A stretch of 64,000 nucleotides of DNA, taken from contig NW_023501036.1 of the NCBI RefSeq assembly GCF_014066305.1, forward strand, positions 1,127,501 through 1,191,500. The letters are read 5' to 3'. The position numbers and the translations under genes are program-made. Positions 1-9,850 of this stretch are shown piece by piece. Every line of letters begins with the position of its first letter. The stretch's first letter is position 1. Source of the DNA: Letharia columbiana (lineage: Eukaryota; Ascomycota; Lecanoromycetes; Lecanorales; Parmeliaceae). A model generated the notes under the pieces. It made no database searches. It was not told the DNA's origin and saw nothing but the letters and a program-made list of their open reading frames with translations.

Positions 1-412
1 TTCTATTAACTTTTTGAAATTTCAAATTTTAAATGTTGGAGCGCAGTCTCCGCTTTCCGAATTTTTAAGAATATTGAAATTTAATCTTATAATTATTAAA
101 GCGTAAGAAATTCAAATATCGCTTATTAGAGTTCGCTCGATAGTCGGACAGCTCTAATTAAAAAAAAATAGGTATATATTATTTAATTTTAGAATAACTC
201 TTTTATTTTCTATTAAAATTTTAATTTTTTTTATTTAAACTATAGAGTATAATATGGGCTTTCAAATATAGAAAGAATTACTAAATTTAGTCTTATAGAT
301 ATTTAAAGATAAGGAATTCAAATATCGCTCACCAAAGATCGCTTACTAAAATTTACTCGACAGCCTCGATTAAAAAAAATGATTATGAATTTAATTCATA
401 GGCCTTTACTCG
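1..412 (-). repeat. Interspersed repeat family A, copy 1 (reverse orientation)
   Basis: Reverse complement of the block at 15,896-16,290. Shared landmarks are the terminus CGAGTAAAGGCCTAT (here at 398-412), the palindrome ATGAATTAAATTCAT, two diverged subunits each containing AAGCGATATTTGAATTCC, and the motif AAAGCCCA. The window starts inside this copy. It is RIP-mutated but keeps patches of CG. No protein is encoded. The family has one sharp end and no visible terminal inverted repeats, so its class is unknown. Confidence 0.75.
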
Positions 413-759
413 TACGTATTATATAATATTAATTTACACTTTTTATCGCCTATATCTATCGATATTATAATTATAAATACGCTATTTTAATAAATATTAT
501 TTTTCTCTATTAATAATCTATTAATAATTTAATAATTTATAGTTAATAAAATAATTCTATAAGATACTTTAAATTTCTTATAGCTATCTATTCTGAAAAT
601 TAAGCTATTAATAATATTATAAACTAGATATACTTTTAAAAAGAATACGATATATATAATATATTAATAGAAATTCGAAATGTGAAAGTTAAATTAATAA
701 GATATATTTATTAACTATATAAGTGTGAAAAATTAGTCGAAAATTTCTAAAGTACGTGC
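413..759 (-). repeat. Interspersed repeat family B, heavily RIP-mutated copy
   Basis: Matches the reverse complement of 51,012-51,346 over its whole length. Differences are overwhelmingly G-to-A and C-to-T relative to the better preserved copy. It starts exactly where the family A terminus ends. No coding capacity is visible. Confidence 0.7.
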
Positions 760-796
760 TTCCCCTAAGGTAGCTTTAGAATAATATTATATTCGT

Positions 797-1251
797 AGAG
801 AATTTTAGAGTATCTTTTTTTATTTTCTATTAAAATTTTAAGATTTTTTCTTTAAATTATAGAACGAAATATAGGCTTTTAGAAAAAAAAATTTAAATTT
901 AGTCTTATAATTATTAAAGCGTAAGGAATTCAAATATCGCTTATTAAATATCGCTTATCAAAGTTCGCTCGATAGCCGGACAGCCCTAATTAAAAAATAG
1001 GTATATATTATTTAATTTTAGAATATCTTTTTTGTTTTCTATTAAAATTTTAAGATATTTTTTTTAAATTATAGAATAAAATATAGGCTTTTAGATAAGA
1101 AAAAACTCTTAGATTTAGTCTTATAATTATTAAAGCGTAAGGAATTCAAATCTCGCTTACTAAAGTTCGCTTATTAAAGATCGCTTATCTATTTACTCGA
1201 TAGTCCTAATTAAAAAAATAATTATAAATTTAATTTATAGGTCTTTACTCG
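797..1251 (-). repeat. Interspersed repeat family A, copy 2 (reverse orientation)
   Basis: A second reverse copy with the terminus at 1240-1251 (GGTCTTTACTCG, a mutated form of the family end), two AAGCGAT-bearing subunits and the TTCAAAT/GGAATTC landmarks seen in the other copies. Together with copies 1 and 3 it lies opposite the forward copies at 15,482-16,490, so the first 16 kb is loosely flanked by inverted copies. Confidence 0.7.
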
Positions 1252-1529
1252 TTATTAATAAAAATTTAATATTCGTAGTTAAGAAATTTAGTTACTTTTC
1301 GAATAGAGAAGACTTTCTCGATTTAGATCTTAATAGTACTTTTTTAAAATTATCGATAGAAAGAAAGCTAGCTTTTTAATTAAATTATCATTATGATAAT
1401 ATTATAATAGAATATATATATTAGATTCTTAGCTTTCTTAGTAGTCGAGTAAATCTCGAGTTTTAGACTTCTATCGATATCTAATAACGTTTATAATCGA
1501 ATAACGAGAATAACTAGGCTTCGAAAATA
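1252..1529. other. AT-rich degenerate sequence, nothing assigned
   Basis: RIP-like composition with scattered CG dinucleotides and no recognisable gene or repeat boundary. Confidence 0.5.
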
Positions 1530-1592
1530 TTAATAAAAAAAAAAAAAAAATAATAAAAAAAAAAAAAAAAAAAAAAATTTTTTAAAAAAAAT

Positions 1593-1624
<32 letters not shown>

Positions 1625-1696
1625 TAAAAAAAAAAAAAAAAAAAAAAATAAAAAAAAAAAAATAAAATTTTTTTTTAAAAAAAAATAAATTATAAA

Positions 1697-1789
<93 letters not shown>

Positions 1790-1829
1790 AAAAAAAAAAA
1801 AAATTTTTAAAAAAATAAAAAAAAAAAAA

Positions 1830-1897
<68 letters not shown>

Positions 1898-1898
1898 A

Positions 1899-1948
<50 letters not shown>

Positions 1949-1950
1949 AA

Positions 1951-1994
<44 letters not shown>

Positions 1995-2040
1995 ATTAAA
2001 AAAAAAAAAAAATTAAAAAAATAAAAAAATAATAATTATT
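1530..2040. repeat. ~500-bp near-pure A tract
   Basis: About half a kilobase made almost only of A, broken by isolated T residues and short T runs, with no G and no C. RIP alone gives mixed A and T because it acts on both strands, so a single-strand A bias needs another origin: an expanded A-rich low-complexity tract, a retroposon tail, or sequencing/assembly error. A shorter tract of the same kind lies at 8,451-8,600. Confidence 0.8.
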
Positions 2041-2111
2041 TATTTTTTTTTTTTTATAATATATAGTAAAGTTATTAAGAGATTATAAGTAGAATAAAAG
2101 ATTTTTTAATA

Positions 2112-2249
2112 ATTACGAATATTAATTTATTTATTCGCGATAATTTAATTAATCTAATTAAAGAGTATAGATCTAATAAATTTATAATTAGCTATATATA
2201 TAAATTTAGAATTTTATAACTTAATCTTATCTTATTCTTTTATATATAC
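2112..2249 (+). repeat. Family A 3' module (forward), RIP-mutated
   Basis: Corresponds to 15,768-15,895, with the landmark GGCTATATATATAAATTTAA (here AGCTATATATATAAATTTAG) and the ending TCTTATTC. It is forward while the adjacent family A body at 2,250-2,465 is reversed, so the two modules are rearranged here. Confidence 0.65.
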
Positions 2250-2465
2250 TAATTAAAATCTTTTAAATTTTTTTTTAAATTATAAATCGTAATTTACGCT
2301 TTTCAACGCTAAAAAAATTCTAGAATTTTATCTTATAATTATTTAAATGTAAGGAATTCAATTATCGCTTATTAAAGTTCGCTTATTAAAGATCGCTTAT
2401 TAAATTTACTTAATAGCTCTAATTAAAAAAAAAAATTATAAATTTAATTTATAGATTTAAACTCG
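2250..2465 (-). repeat. Interspersed repeat family A, copy 3 (partial, reverse)
   Basis: Single-subunit reverse copy ending in the family terminus ACTCG at 2,461-2,465. Contains the AAGGAATTCAATTATCGC landmark. It borders the left edge of the gene island. Confidence 0.65.
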
Positions 2466-2567
2466 TAATTATTATATTATAATAGCTTTTATAATAAAAT
2501 ATAATAGTAGTTTATGTAAATAAGTAGTAGTGGTGGCTATCTATATCGGATTTATCGGGTCTAAGAG

Positions 2568-2599
2568 CGTGCAAATGGGGGTAACGTGCAAATGGGGGT
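2568..2599 (+). repeat. Short direct repeat, 2 x CGTGCAAATGGGGGT
   Basis: The 15-mer occurs at 2,568-2,582 and again at 2,585-2,599 (period 17). It sits at the left island edge, about 390 bp upstream of the uS10m start. It could be a pair of promoter elements or a chance duplication; nothing decides this. Confidence 0.6.
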
Positions 2600-2990
2600 G
2601 GAAACGAGTACCAGGTAGCGGGCATTACCGGGTACATACGAGTATATGAGCCAAAAAAATTCTCCACTTGCCACGCCGCTACGCGCGGGAAGGGGCTGCG
2701 AAGGGAAAGCCTTCGATCGCAATCGAGGATCGAACGAGTCTGAGGCAGCATGGCGTCCTCACGGGCGTGTACACGCATCCCTTTGTGTGAGGCGGGTTAC
2801 TTCCTGGGCCATATTCAAGCACGGACCATAGCAATGTCAATTCTGAGGAGAAGAGATCAATGCAGGAGCTCTCTGGGAACGCCGTCCACAAGAGCCAGGT
2901 TCTCGGCAGCAACAAGGTACAGATCGCAAGAAGATGCGGAATTGCATAATCGTAACCTGTCAGTGACCCAGGAACTCTATCATTGTCTCG

Positions 2991-3774
2991 ATGCTCACAG
3001 TCATATGTGTCGCAGGCCGGAAATGCCTGCGCCGTTTCAAACACCACCAAGCAAACCCGCAAAGTAAGCAAATCTATACGCAAGATATGCATCGACTAAG
3101 CCCAAGTCCAGTGCTTCTACAGGATTACTCGGTGAAGGTTACAACACAGATGCCCAAATGGCACAGACCACTCCCGAAGGACAGCCTCAGGAGTATATAC
3201 CTCCAGAGCAGCGTGACGACCCACGTCTACCTCGAAGCGTTCAGGCTATCTACCTTAAACCTCTGAAGCGGCGCGCACAATACGGCGTGCCCACCTGCGA
3301 TCTGCAATTACGGTCTTACAATGTACGAAACGTGGAATTCTTTGCTGACTTTGCCCTTCGGGCTGCCTATTATCTCCATCTACCTGCTGCTGGGCCAATC
3401 CCTTTACCGCGCATCACGGAACGGTGGACAGTGCCTCGGAGTAATTTCATCTTCAAGAAAAGCCAAGAGAATTTCGAAAGGATCACCCTTCGGCGACTGA
3501 TCCAGATACAAGATGGGCATTCAGAAACCGTGGAGATTTGGCTAGCTTTCTTGAGGAAACATGCATACTACGGTGTTGGTATGAAGGCCAACGTTTGGCA
3601 GCATGAAAAGCTCGGTAGGTGTTGTGCTCTCTCCCAATGGTCCCAATGCTGAAATCAATTCTAGGGGTAGGGAAAACCATGGATGTTAGTCTGGAGAACT
3701 TGAAGCAGGCGATGGAGCCAAAATGGGCGCACTTCGGTAGGCGAAAACTCTTGAGACTTCCGAGAGAGTTTTGA
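2991..3774 (+). pseudogene. RSM10: Mitochondrial ribosomal protein uS10m, copy A (frameshifted C-terminus)
   Basis: Small-subunit mitoribosomal protein S10, nuclear-encoded. Proposed exons are 2991-3063, 3123-3614 and 3665-3774. Intron 1 is 59 nt (GTAAGC...TCTACAG), and splicing it joins the reading frames exactly. Intron 2 is 50 nt (GTAGGT...TTCTAG). Residues 1-25 form a basic, acid-free presequence (MLTVICVAGRKCLRRFKHH). The uS10 domain covers about 84-180, with FALRAAYYL, ERWTVPRSNFIFKKS, NFERITLRRLIQ and the family motif GVGMKA (175-180). In exon 3 a one-base deletion in an A run (near 3,747) shifts the frame and gives a stop at 3,772, for 224 residues against 244 if the copy B ending is used. 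The domain itself is complete, so copy A might still work, or the deletion may be a sequence error. The start is inferred from splicing; an upstream ATG at 2,834 in another frame is the main alternative. Confidence 0.75.
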
Positions 3775-4948
3775 GATGATGAAGAGCGAAGCCTTCCAGC
3801 GAACAGGGATTCCGCTGCCGAGCAGTGCTTGACTGTCGGTGTCTTGAACATCCTTCTTGTTGTTGCAATCGTTCAAGCGTGCATGGGCAGGTGTTATCCA
3901 GAGCATTATTGGGCGTCGATCGACCTTCATAAGCTCTTCCGGAGCATGGCAAGATACGGCCGAAAGAGTGCTTGACTGGTACGAAGTACCACATAGATAG
4001 TCAAGCAACAGAGGATTCCTCTTGATTAAGGGCCTTCGTCTAGTATTGCCTCTGGTAGTCTATGAAGAACGTGAAGTGGCAGATCCAAAGTCGAGATTTA
4101 GGTCCATAGGAGACTTTCCCAACGTGAGTACAAGCTGGGCAGAGTTTGCCCTTCGGGCTGCCTATTATCTCCATCTACCTGCTGCTGGGCCAATCCCTTT
4201 ACCGCGCATCACGGAACGGTGGACAGTGCCTCGGAGTAATTTCATCTTCAAGAAAAGCCAAGAGAATTTCGAAAGGATCACCCTTCGGCGACTGATCCAG
4301 ATACAAGATGGGCATTCAGAAACCGTGGAGATTTGGCTAGCTTTCTTGAGGAAACATGCATACTACGGTGTTGGTATGAAGGCCAACGTTTGGCAGCATG
4401 AAAAGCTCGGTAGGTGTTGTGCTCTCTCCCCAATGGTCCCAATGCTGAAATCAATTCTAGGGGTAGGGAAAACCATGGATGTTAGTCTGGAGAACTTGAA
4501 GCAGGCGATGGAGCCAAAATGGGCGCACTTCGGTAGGCGAAAAACTCTTGAGACTTCCGAGAGAGCTTTTGAGATGATGAAGAGCGAAGCCTTCCAGCGA
4601 ACAGGGATTCCGCTGCCGAGCAGTGCTTGACTGTTGGTGTCTTGAACATCCTTCTTGTTGTTGCAATCGTTCAAGCGTGCATGGGCAGGTGTTATCCAGA
4701 GCATTATTGGGCGTCGATCGACCTTCATAAGCTCTTCCGGAGCATGGCAAGATACGGCCAGAAAGAGTGCTTGACTGGTACGAAGTACCACATAGATAGT
4801 CAAGCAACAGAGGATTCCTCTTGATTAAGGGCCTTCGTCTAGTATTGCCTCTGGTAGTCTATGAAGAACGTGAAGTGGCAGATCCAAAGTCGAGATTTAG
4901 GTCACATAGGAGACTTTCCCAACGTAGAGTACAAGCATGGGCAGAGTT
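3350..4948 (+). repeat. Tandem duplication, two ~0.8 kb units
   Basis: Unit A runs 3,350-4,146 and unit B 4,145-4,948, sharing a TT microhomology at the junction (CAGAG-TT-TGCCC). Each unit starts inside the uS10m domain (FALRAAYY) and ends in the downstream spacer. The first ~270 bp are identical. Over the rest, unit A lacks seven single bases present in B and there is one C/T substitution (3,838 versus 4,634). Four of the seven losses fall in the last ~190 bp of unit A, three of them in its last ~40 bp. An almost pure one-sided deletion spectrum is typical of unpolished long-read sequence, so an assembly artefact is a serious alternative to a real duplication. Confidence 0.85.
4145..4630 (+). 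pseudogene. RSM10: uS10m copy B (5'-truncated, intact 3' end)
   Basis: Second copy of the uS10m 3' part. Exons are about 4,145-4,409 and 4,461-4,630, with a 51-nt intron (GTAGGT at 4,410, CTAG at 4,457-4,460). That intron is a multiple of three without a stop, so the locus also reads as one uninterrupted frame. The last exon keeps the frame lost in copy A and ends ...FQRTGIPLPSSA at a TGA (4,628-4,630). There is no ATG, presequence or N-terminal third; sequence upstream of 4,145 is duplicated 3' flank of copy A. If the duplication is an artefact, the real gene is copy A exons 1 and 2 followed by this ending, coding for 244 residues. The tail after GVGMKA (about 64 residues) is longer than in bacterial S10, as is common for fungal mitochondrial forms. 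Confidence 0.7.
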
Positions 4949-5065
4949 CTGGCCCGGGGGGGGGGTGGGGAATTAAGCTTCTAGGGGTGAATTTAGGCCC
5001 GTCTAGCTATATTGACCGCAGAGACGTGCATCATGCATGTAGTACTACTCATATGAGAATCAGCA
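4631..5065 (+). other. Spacer between uS10m and mitochondrial TrpRS genes
   Basis: Holds the rest of duplication unit B up to 4,948, then a run of ten G, one T and four G at 4,956-4,970. The presumed promoter of the TrpRS gene lies between 4,971 and 5,065. I see no convincing TATA element or gene. Confidence 0.6.
4956..4970 (+). repeat. G-rich homopolymer tract
   Basis: G10-T-G4 preceded by CCC, starting 8 bp after the end of duplication unit B. Tracts like this are prone to slippage and to sequencing or assembly error, which is relevant to the neighbouring duplication. Confidence 0.85.
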
Positions 5066-6481
5066 ATGCTATTTGGTGTTCGGTGGCATTCTCGACTTGG
5101 ATGTTGTCAGCCTAGCTGGTCTTGCAAATCGGCTTCGACACATGCCATAAGCGGGTTCAATCGACACAGCAAGCGGTTGTGCGCAACCAAAGCCCATGTA
5201 ATATTCTCCGGCATTCAGCCTACGGGTGTCCCTCATCTGGGGAATTATCTAGGTGCTTTGCAGCAATGGGCTCGACTGCAAAATGAAGCTTTGCCCTCTA
5301 CTCAGTTGCTCTATGCCATCGTTGACTTGCACGCCATCACTACCAACCAAGATGCAGATCAGCTACGAAGGTGGAAACGAGAAACGTTGGCGACCCTCTT
5401 GGCTGTCGGCTTGGATCCCGAGCGATCTACCATTTTCTACCAATCTGCAGTATGATCCCTTGCCACGACAGCGGTGCCCGTTAGCATATACGTGCTGAGG
5501 ATTTGTAGGTTCCGGAGCACACAGAGTTGATGTGGATATTGAGCTGTACAGCCTCTGTGGGATACCTCTCTCGCATGACACAGTGGAAGGTTTGTTATGA
5601 CGGGAGCGAGATCTAGAAAGGTCTTCTGTTCATCTTGGCTGATCATCTACAGAGCAAGCTCACCGTACCAGATGAAGTGTCGGCCTTGGACTCTACGAGT
5701 GCAAAAGCAAGACTCAAACTCGGACTCTTTTCCTATCCTGTGCTGCAGGCCGCGGATATCCTGCTCTACGGGTATGGCTTCTATACTTGATCAAACTATT
5801 ATTCGCTCATTTTTCCAGTGCTACTCACGTTCCGGTAGGAGAGGACCAAGTACAGCATTTGGAGTTTGCAAGACAATGCGCTGATCAGTTCAATACTGTC
5901 CATGGGGAAATCCTTGTGAAGCCACAAACCGTCTTATGTATGTCAACCCATGATCGTCTCTGTATCGGTTCCTCTTCTTCTAAAACTTGCTAGCATCTGC
6001 GAGGCGTGTCATGTCGCTCAAGGAGCCACACCTCAAAATGTCAAAATCCCACCAGGACTTTCGCTCACGGATCCAAGTAAACGATGGCCCAAAACTTATT
6101 GGTGACAAAATCAGGCTTGCGATGACAGATTCAATGCCAGGAGTGTCGTATGAACCAGATCATCGGCCTGGTGTGTCGAATCTTTTGGCCATAATGTCAT
6201 ACCTCGATGGACGAGGGAGGACAGCTGAGGAGCTTGCCCGGGCTTGCAACTCTATGAACATGCGACAGTTCAAAGAAACGGTGACCAGTGCTATTTCCGA
6301 GAGTTTGGCCAGCACTCGAGACAAATACAATCGACTTATGAATAAAGATGAGACTCACTATCTGGATGATATTGTAATCGAAGGCTCCAACAAGGCGCGA
6401 CGGCAAGCGGGCAAGACAATGGCCGCAGTGCGGCAAGTGGTAGGCTTAGAACACATGGGAAGAGCATTAGAGAGAATTTAG
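5066..6481 (+). CDS. MSW1: Mitochondrial tryptophanyl-tRNA synthetase, five exons
   Basis: Class I aminoacyl-tRNA synthetase charging mitochondrial tRNA-Trp. Exons are 5066-5449, 5509-5589, 5653-5771, 5819-5937 and 5994-6481. The introns are 59, 63, 47 and 56 nt with GT/AG ends and CTGA- or CTTGA-like branch sites, and all phases join. The product is 396 residues, close to yeast Msw1 (379). The HIGH-type motif is HLGN at residues 57-60 within FSGIQPTGVPHLGNYLGA. The second exon gives SCTASVGYLSRMTQWK. Exons 3 and 4 join as LLYGATHVPVGEDQ, with GEDQ at 202-205. KMSKS is at 249-253. Residues 1-42 are basic and Ser/Cys-rich, fitting a mitochondrial presequence. The start is the only in-frame ATG upstream of the catalytic core. 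It sits co-directionally behind uS10m, another mitochondrial translation gene. No RIP-type damage or frameshift is seen, so it is probably functional. Confidence 0.93.
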
Positions 6482-7843
6482 GCACGACATTTGAAAGGGC
6501 AAGGCAACAGGTCACCGTTATGCAGGGGAAAAGCTGTCCAAGTCAAATTGACAACGTGCTATCAAGCCATTGTCATCTACAAATATCAGGATACCGCAGT
6601 GCTTCGCTAAGAGCACCGGTTTCCAATTGAGAATCTGCTTTCAAGTCGGAGAAGCACTCTCATCTGGTAAGAGGTATGGACGACAGTGAGAGTTGACAAG
6701 GCAGTTTGACCGATGCACCAAGAACATGTTGTGCAGCTCGCCTTATAGTCCCTCCAGCCACTGCCAAAAACCAGGACTCGGGTGCCCTAAAAAGATGACT
6801 GCTGCTAGCTTAGCACCTGGTGATACCAAATCAATTGGGTTCATTCATCGACTGAGGACTGATGGTTCTCGAACCGCTGTCCTGAAGACCTGAGATCAGA
6901 CTGGTTGCTCTTTGGTTCAGCACTCCAAATCACTGCGCAAAAGTCGGGATAGAGTCGCTTTGTTAGCAGATGAATCTCATTTGTTCTTGACATAGATCCT
7001 GTCACATATAAGCTGCCTGTTGTCGAGCTCAATGCATGGGTCACTCCGCGATGCGGACGATGATTGCGCGCTCGATTGAATATAATAAACACCGTTCCCA
7101 CTGACCCAAACATTTTGATTTGAGAGCTGTGCGGGACGCACTACAAGTCTCTCGACGTCTAAAGATCAAGAACGCCATGATAATACAAAGCACTCATCTG
7201 GCAGGAGTCCTTCGATGTTACGAGCGCAGTTTTCAGAAAGCCCCCGGATGGCAATAAGAATCAGCGTCATTCAGTCCCTAGCTTCTGCAATTCCCGATCC
7301 AATTCCCTGCAGCCTGACCATTTTTCTGCATCTCTCGCAAAGCCAGGATATTGCCCACGCCGACAGATGTATGATTGGCAAAAGGCTCCCCATGTATCCT
7401 CATCCTGTTCATCCCCTTGATCTCCTATTCTCCGCAAACTGGATACCCTGATCGCAAATGATTTCAAGCTCCCGAACGATAATCCACAGAGCCGTTGGAA
7501 TGTTGAAGGGACGTTCTAAGGGCGATGAACATCGCGCAGGAATCGAACTTGGCACATCCTCATGTACACCCCAAATGGTGACTATACCGGGTAGATAAGA
7601 TTAGTCCGTGCTGGCGTATCGGTGCTTGTCCATGTTACTGGCTGAAAGGAGATCGTTGCAAGGAGTGACGAAATCCGTTGGGCGTGTTAAGGAATAGTTC
7701 TTAATATCATAATATTGGTGTGGTGTAATCTATGTGGTCTACGGAGGTCGGCACCAAAAGTCCTGGACATGCCAAGACAAGGGTCCAGGTAGGGCTGAGT
7801 GCTTGGCATACTTCCAAATTTCATGGATAGCATCATTATTCTT
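6482..7843. other. Right third of the island: no assignable gene
   Basis: Balanced composition and normal dinucleotides, so apparently not RIP-mutated. The longest open stretches are a minus-strand frame at 6,841-7,113 (90 codons), a minus-strand frame at 7,267-7,467 (66 codons, Cys-containing) and plus-strand frames at 6,693-6,893 and 7,215-7,451. None resembles a family I know and none shows a clear intron chain. It may hold the TrpRS 3' UTR, part of an unrecognised minus-strand gene, or a truncated gene cut by the repeat at 7,843. A perfect hairpin GCGATG-AA-CATCGC lies at 7,522-7,535. Confidence 0.5.
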
Positions 7844-8327
7844 TATTTTAATAAGTACTAGTACTCTATATAATAGCGACGTAGTATATATATACGAAGT
7901 TATATAGTATATATATAATAGCGATATTAATAGAATATATAATAGAAATAATATTAAAGTATTAATTATAGTATAGAGAAATAGAGAAAGAGTATAAAGA
8001 CTTTTAATATATAAGTCTTATTTATATAGAATAATAAATAGAAATCTTCTTATTATTCTCTATCTTAATTATTTTTTATTAATATATTTAATACTTAAAG
8101 TATTAATTATAATAATAAGACTTAAATTTAAATACTTATTAAGTTTTATTAATTATAAATAAAATATTATATTACTTAAAAAGATATATTAAGAATTTAT
8201 AAGAAAGTCGAAAGATAATAACTATATTATTAAAATTATAAGCTTATTTAAAAGAGGATTTAGAAGTAAATAGAGTAAATATCGAGATATATTATTAAGA
8301 TAATACGTTTTAGTTAAGTATAGAAAA
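7844..8327. other. AT-rich RIP-mutated flank
   Basis: Begins abruptly at the island edge with repeated TATATA/GCGA words such as TAATAGCGA. No gene or LTR boundary could be assigned. Confidence 0.5.
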
Positions 8328-8450
8328 TATAAGAGTAATATGAAAATGTAAGTATAATAAGTAATATATAGTAAAGATAATTCTTCTTCTTTTAAGAAGT
8401 AACTACTTATAATACTAAGCTAAAATTTTTACTAAAATATCTTTTTTATA
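8328..8450 (-). repeat. 3' LTR of the minus-strand gypsy element (fully RIP-mutated)
   Basis: 123 bp, the same length as the partner at 15,211-15,333. It differs at its right part almost only by G-to-A and C-to-T. For example GGTTCTTGCCAAGATAC in the partner appears here as AAATTTTTACTAAAATAT. Confidence 0.8.
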
Positions 8451-8600
8451 AATAAAAAAAAAAAAAAAATTATATAATTATTTAATTAAAAAAAATTATT
8501 AAAAAAATATAAAATTAAAAAAAATAATAATAAAAAAATATATAAATAAAAAAAAAAAAAATAAAAAAAAAAAAATTAAAAAAAAAAAAAAAAAAAAAAA
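8451..8600. repeat. A-rich low-complexity tract
   Basis: About 150 bp dominated by A with short T interruptions and no G or C, placed directly inside the left LTR. Same appearance as 1,530-2,040. Confidence 0.7.
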
Positions 8601-8829
8601 TAAAAAAATTATAAAATTAATTTCTTTCTTCTCGATATTATAATCGCAATAGCTTACTTTATAATAGGCTTTAAAGATTCGATTATAGAAGGCTTTTATA
8701 ATAGTAGTAAAGATAGTAATAGTATAGTAGCGAAAGGCTTCTATAACGTCGTTAGTAGTGGAGATGATAATGATAGCGAAGGTAGTAGCTTTAATAGCGA
8801 AGATAGAGATATATCGATCTCGTAGTCTT

Positions 8830-9060
8830 TCGATATAGCGGTCTCGTAGTCTCTTATCAATTTCGAAGCATCGTCTAGGTGCTTAATATTATATTACTAA
8901 TCGTATTTAAGATTATATTCTTTTTATCGTATTAGATATTTAATTAACTAACTCTTATTACGATATCTAATACGCTTATTAAATAAGAACTATATCTTAT
9001 ATAACTTATAATTATTAATATCGCCTTTCACGTAGATAGAATTAAGCTTCTTCGATAGTA
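8830..9060 (-). pseudogene. Gypsy integrase C-terminal chromodomain remnant
   Basis: The minus strand reads, with mutated residues, a chromodomain signature: an EIERLLNKR-like start, then YLV-W-GY, PEYD, and a DLDDASELIRDYE-like helix (seen as LDDASKLIRDYE). The chromodomain targets integration to heterochromatin in chromoviruses. Stops replace several Trp and Gln codons, as RIP would produce. Confidence 0.75.
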
Positions 9061-9619
9061 ATTTATAAAAGAAATTGATATTAGCGGGCTATAGTTCTAG
9101 CTATACTATCGAGAATATAAGATAAACTCTTTAATAATTAGATATATCGAGATAATAAGCTTACTTATTTATTTTAATAATAATTTTAAAAAAACTAATA
9201 TAGCGTTAGTTAATTTTATCTATCTTAATAATATTAATAGATTATAAAATAGAGTAGTCTTTATATAGATATAAGAGTATCTTATTTCTCTTTCTAAAGT
9301 ATATAGGCTAATACTTATAATTATAGTAAAATTTCTAAGATATTTAAATAAAGCTTATTATATCGATAGCTTTAACTCTAATAATAACGTATATCTACTA
9401 TAATAATTCGAATAATATAATAAGATTAAGAGTTTTATTTAGAGGAAATTTATAAAATAGTTTATTCGATAACTTAGTTATAATAGTCGACTGCGTATTA
9501 TTAAATAGTACTTATATATATAAAAAAATAGTAGACTATATTAAAGGCTTCTCTAGAATATATAAGTAAAAGTATAAAGCAATTTTAGTCGTCTAATTAA
9601 TGCGTTTATTATTATTATT

Positions 9620-9850
9620 TATCTAAGAATAATAAGTTATAGAATATAATAGTTTAACTCTTAATTTATCGAATATAATTTTTTATAGCTTTAATAGAAA
9701 TTTGAAATCTCTATTAGATAGTAAGACCTTTAATATTCTCTAATTATCTATATCGAGGCGATTTAATAGAGTAATAGCTTACTCTTTAATACTTTAAATA
9801 AATTTATTAAAGATATAAGTAATTCGCTTTATAAACTTATTTATAACGAT
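9620..9850 (-). pseudogene. Gypsy integrase catalytic core remnant
   Basis: The minus-strand translation keeps the spacing of a retroviral-type integrase: INKFIKRITYI (family TDKFTKRVTYIPG), then LLNRLDI, LLSNRDFKFL (family ISDRDPKFLS, with the second catalytic Asp) and IIFDKLRVKLLYS (family LGVKLLYSTAYHPQ). Stops occur at expected Trp and Gln positions. Confidence 0.8.

Larger units (their letters stand above)
2520..7843. other. Gene island of normal base composition in an AT-rich RIP desert
   Basis: From about 2,520 the composition changes abruptly to balanced DNA with normal CA and TG frequency, and reverts at about 7,843 (after TTCATGGATAGCATC). The island carries the only recognisable host genes in 64 kb. 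The change of composition at both edges is visible by eye. Confidence 0.9.

Noticed and set aside
2679..3092. 137-codon minus-strand open frame opposite the uS10m 5' end
   Set aside because: Lies antisense to the presequence exon and upstream region, has no family resemblance, and is most likely a shadow in balanced-composition DNA.
3661..4008. Overlapping minus-strand frames in the duplicated uS10m 3' region (also 4,363-4,807)
   Set aside because: They mirror the uS10m exon and spacer, differ between the two copies only by the same indels, and resemble nothing known.
7520..7610. Possible minus-strand tRNA suggested by a TTCGATTC T-loop-like word
   Set aside because: The T-stem has two mismatches in five pairs, and no acceptor partner or D-arm is found at the right distance.
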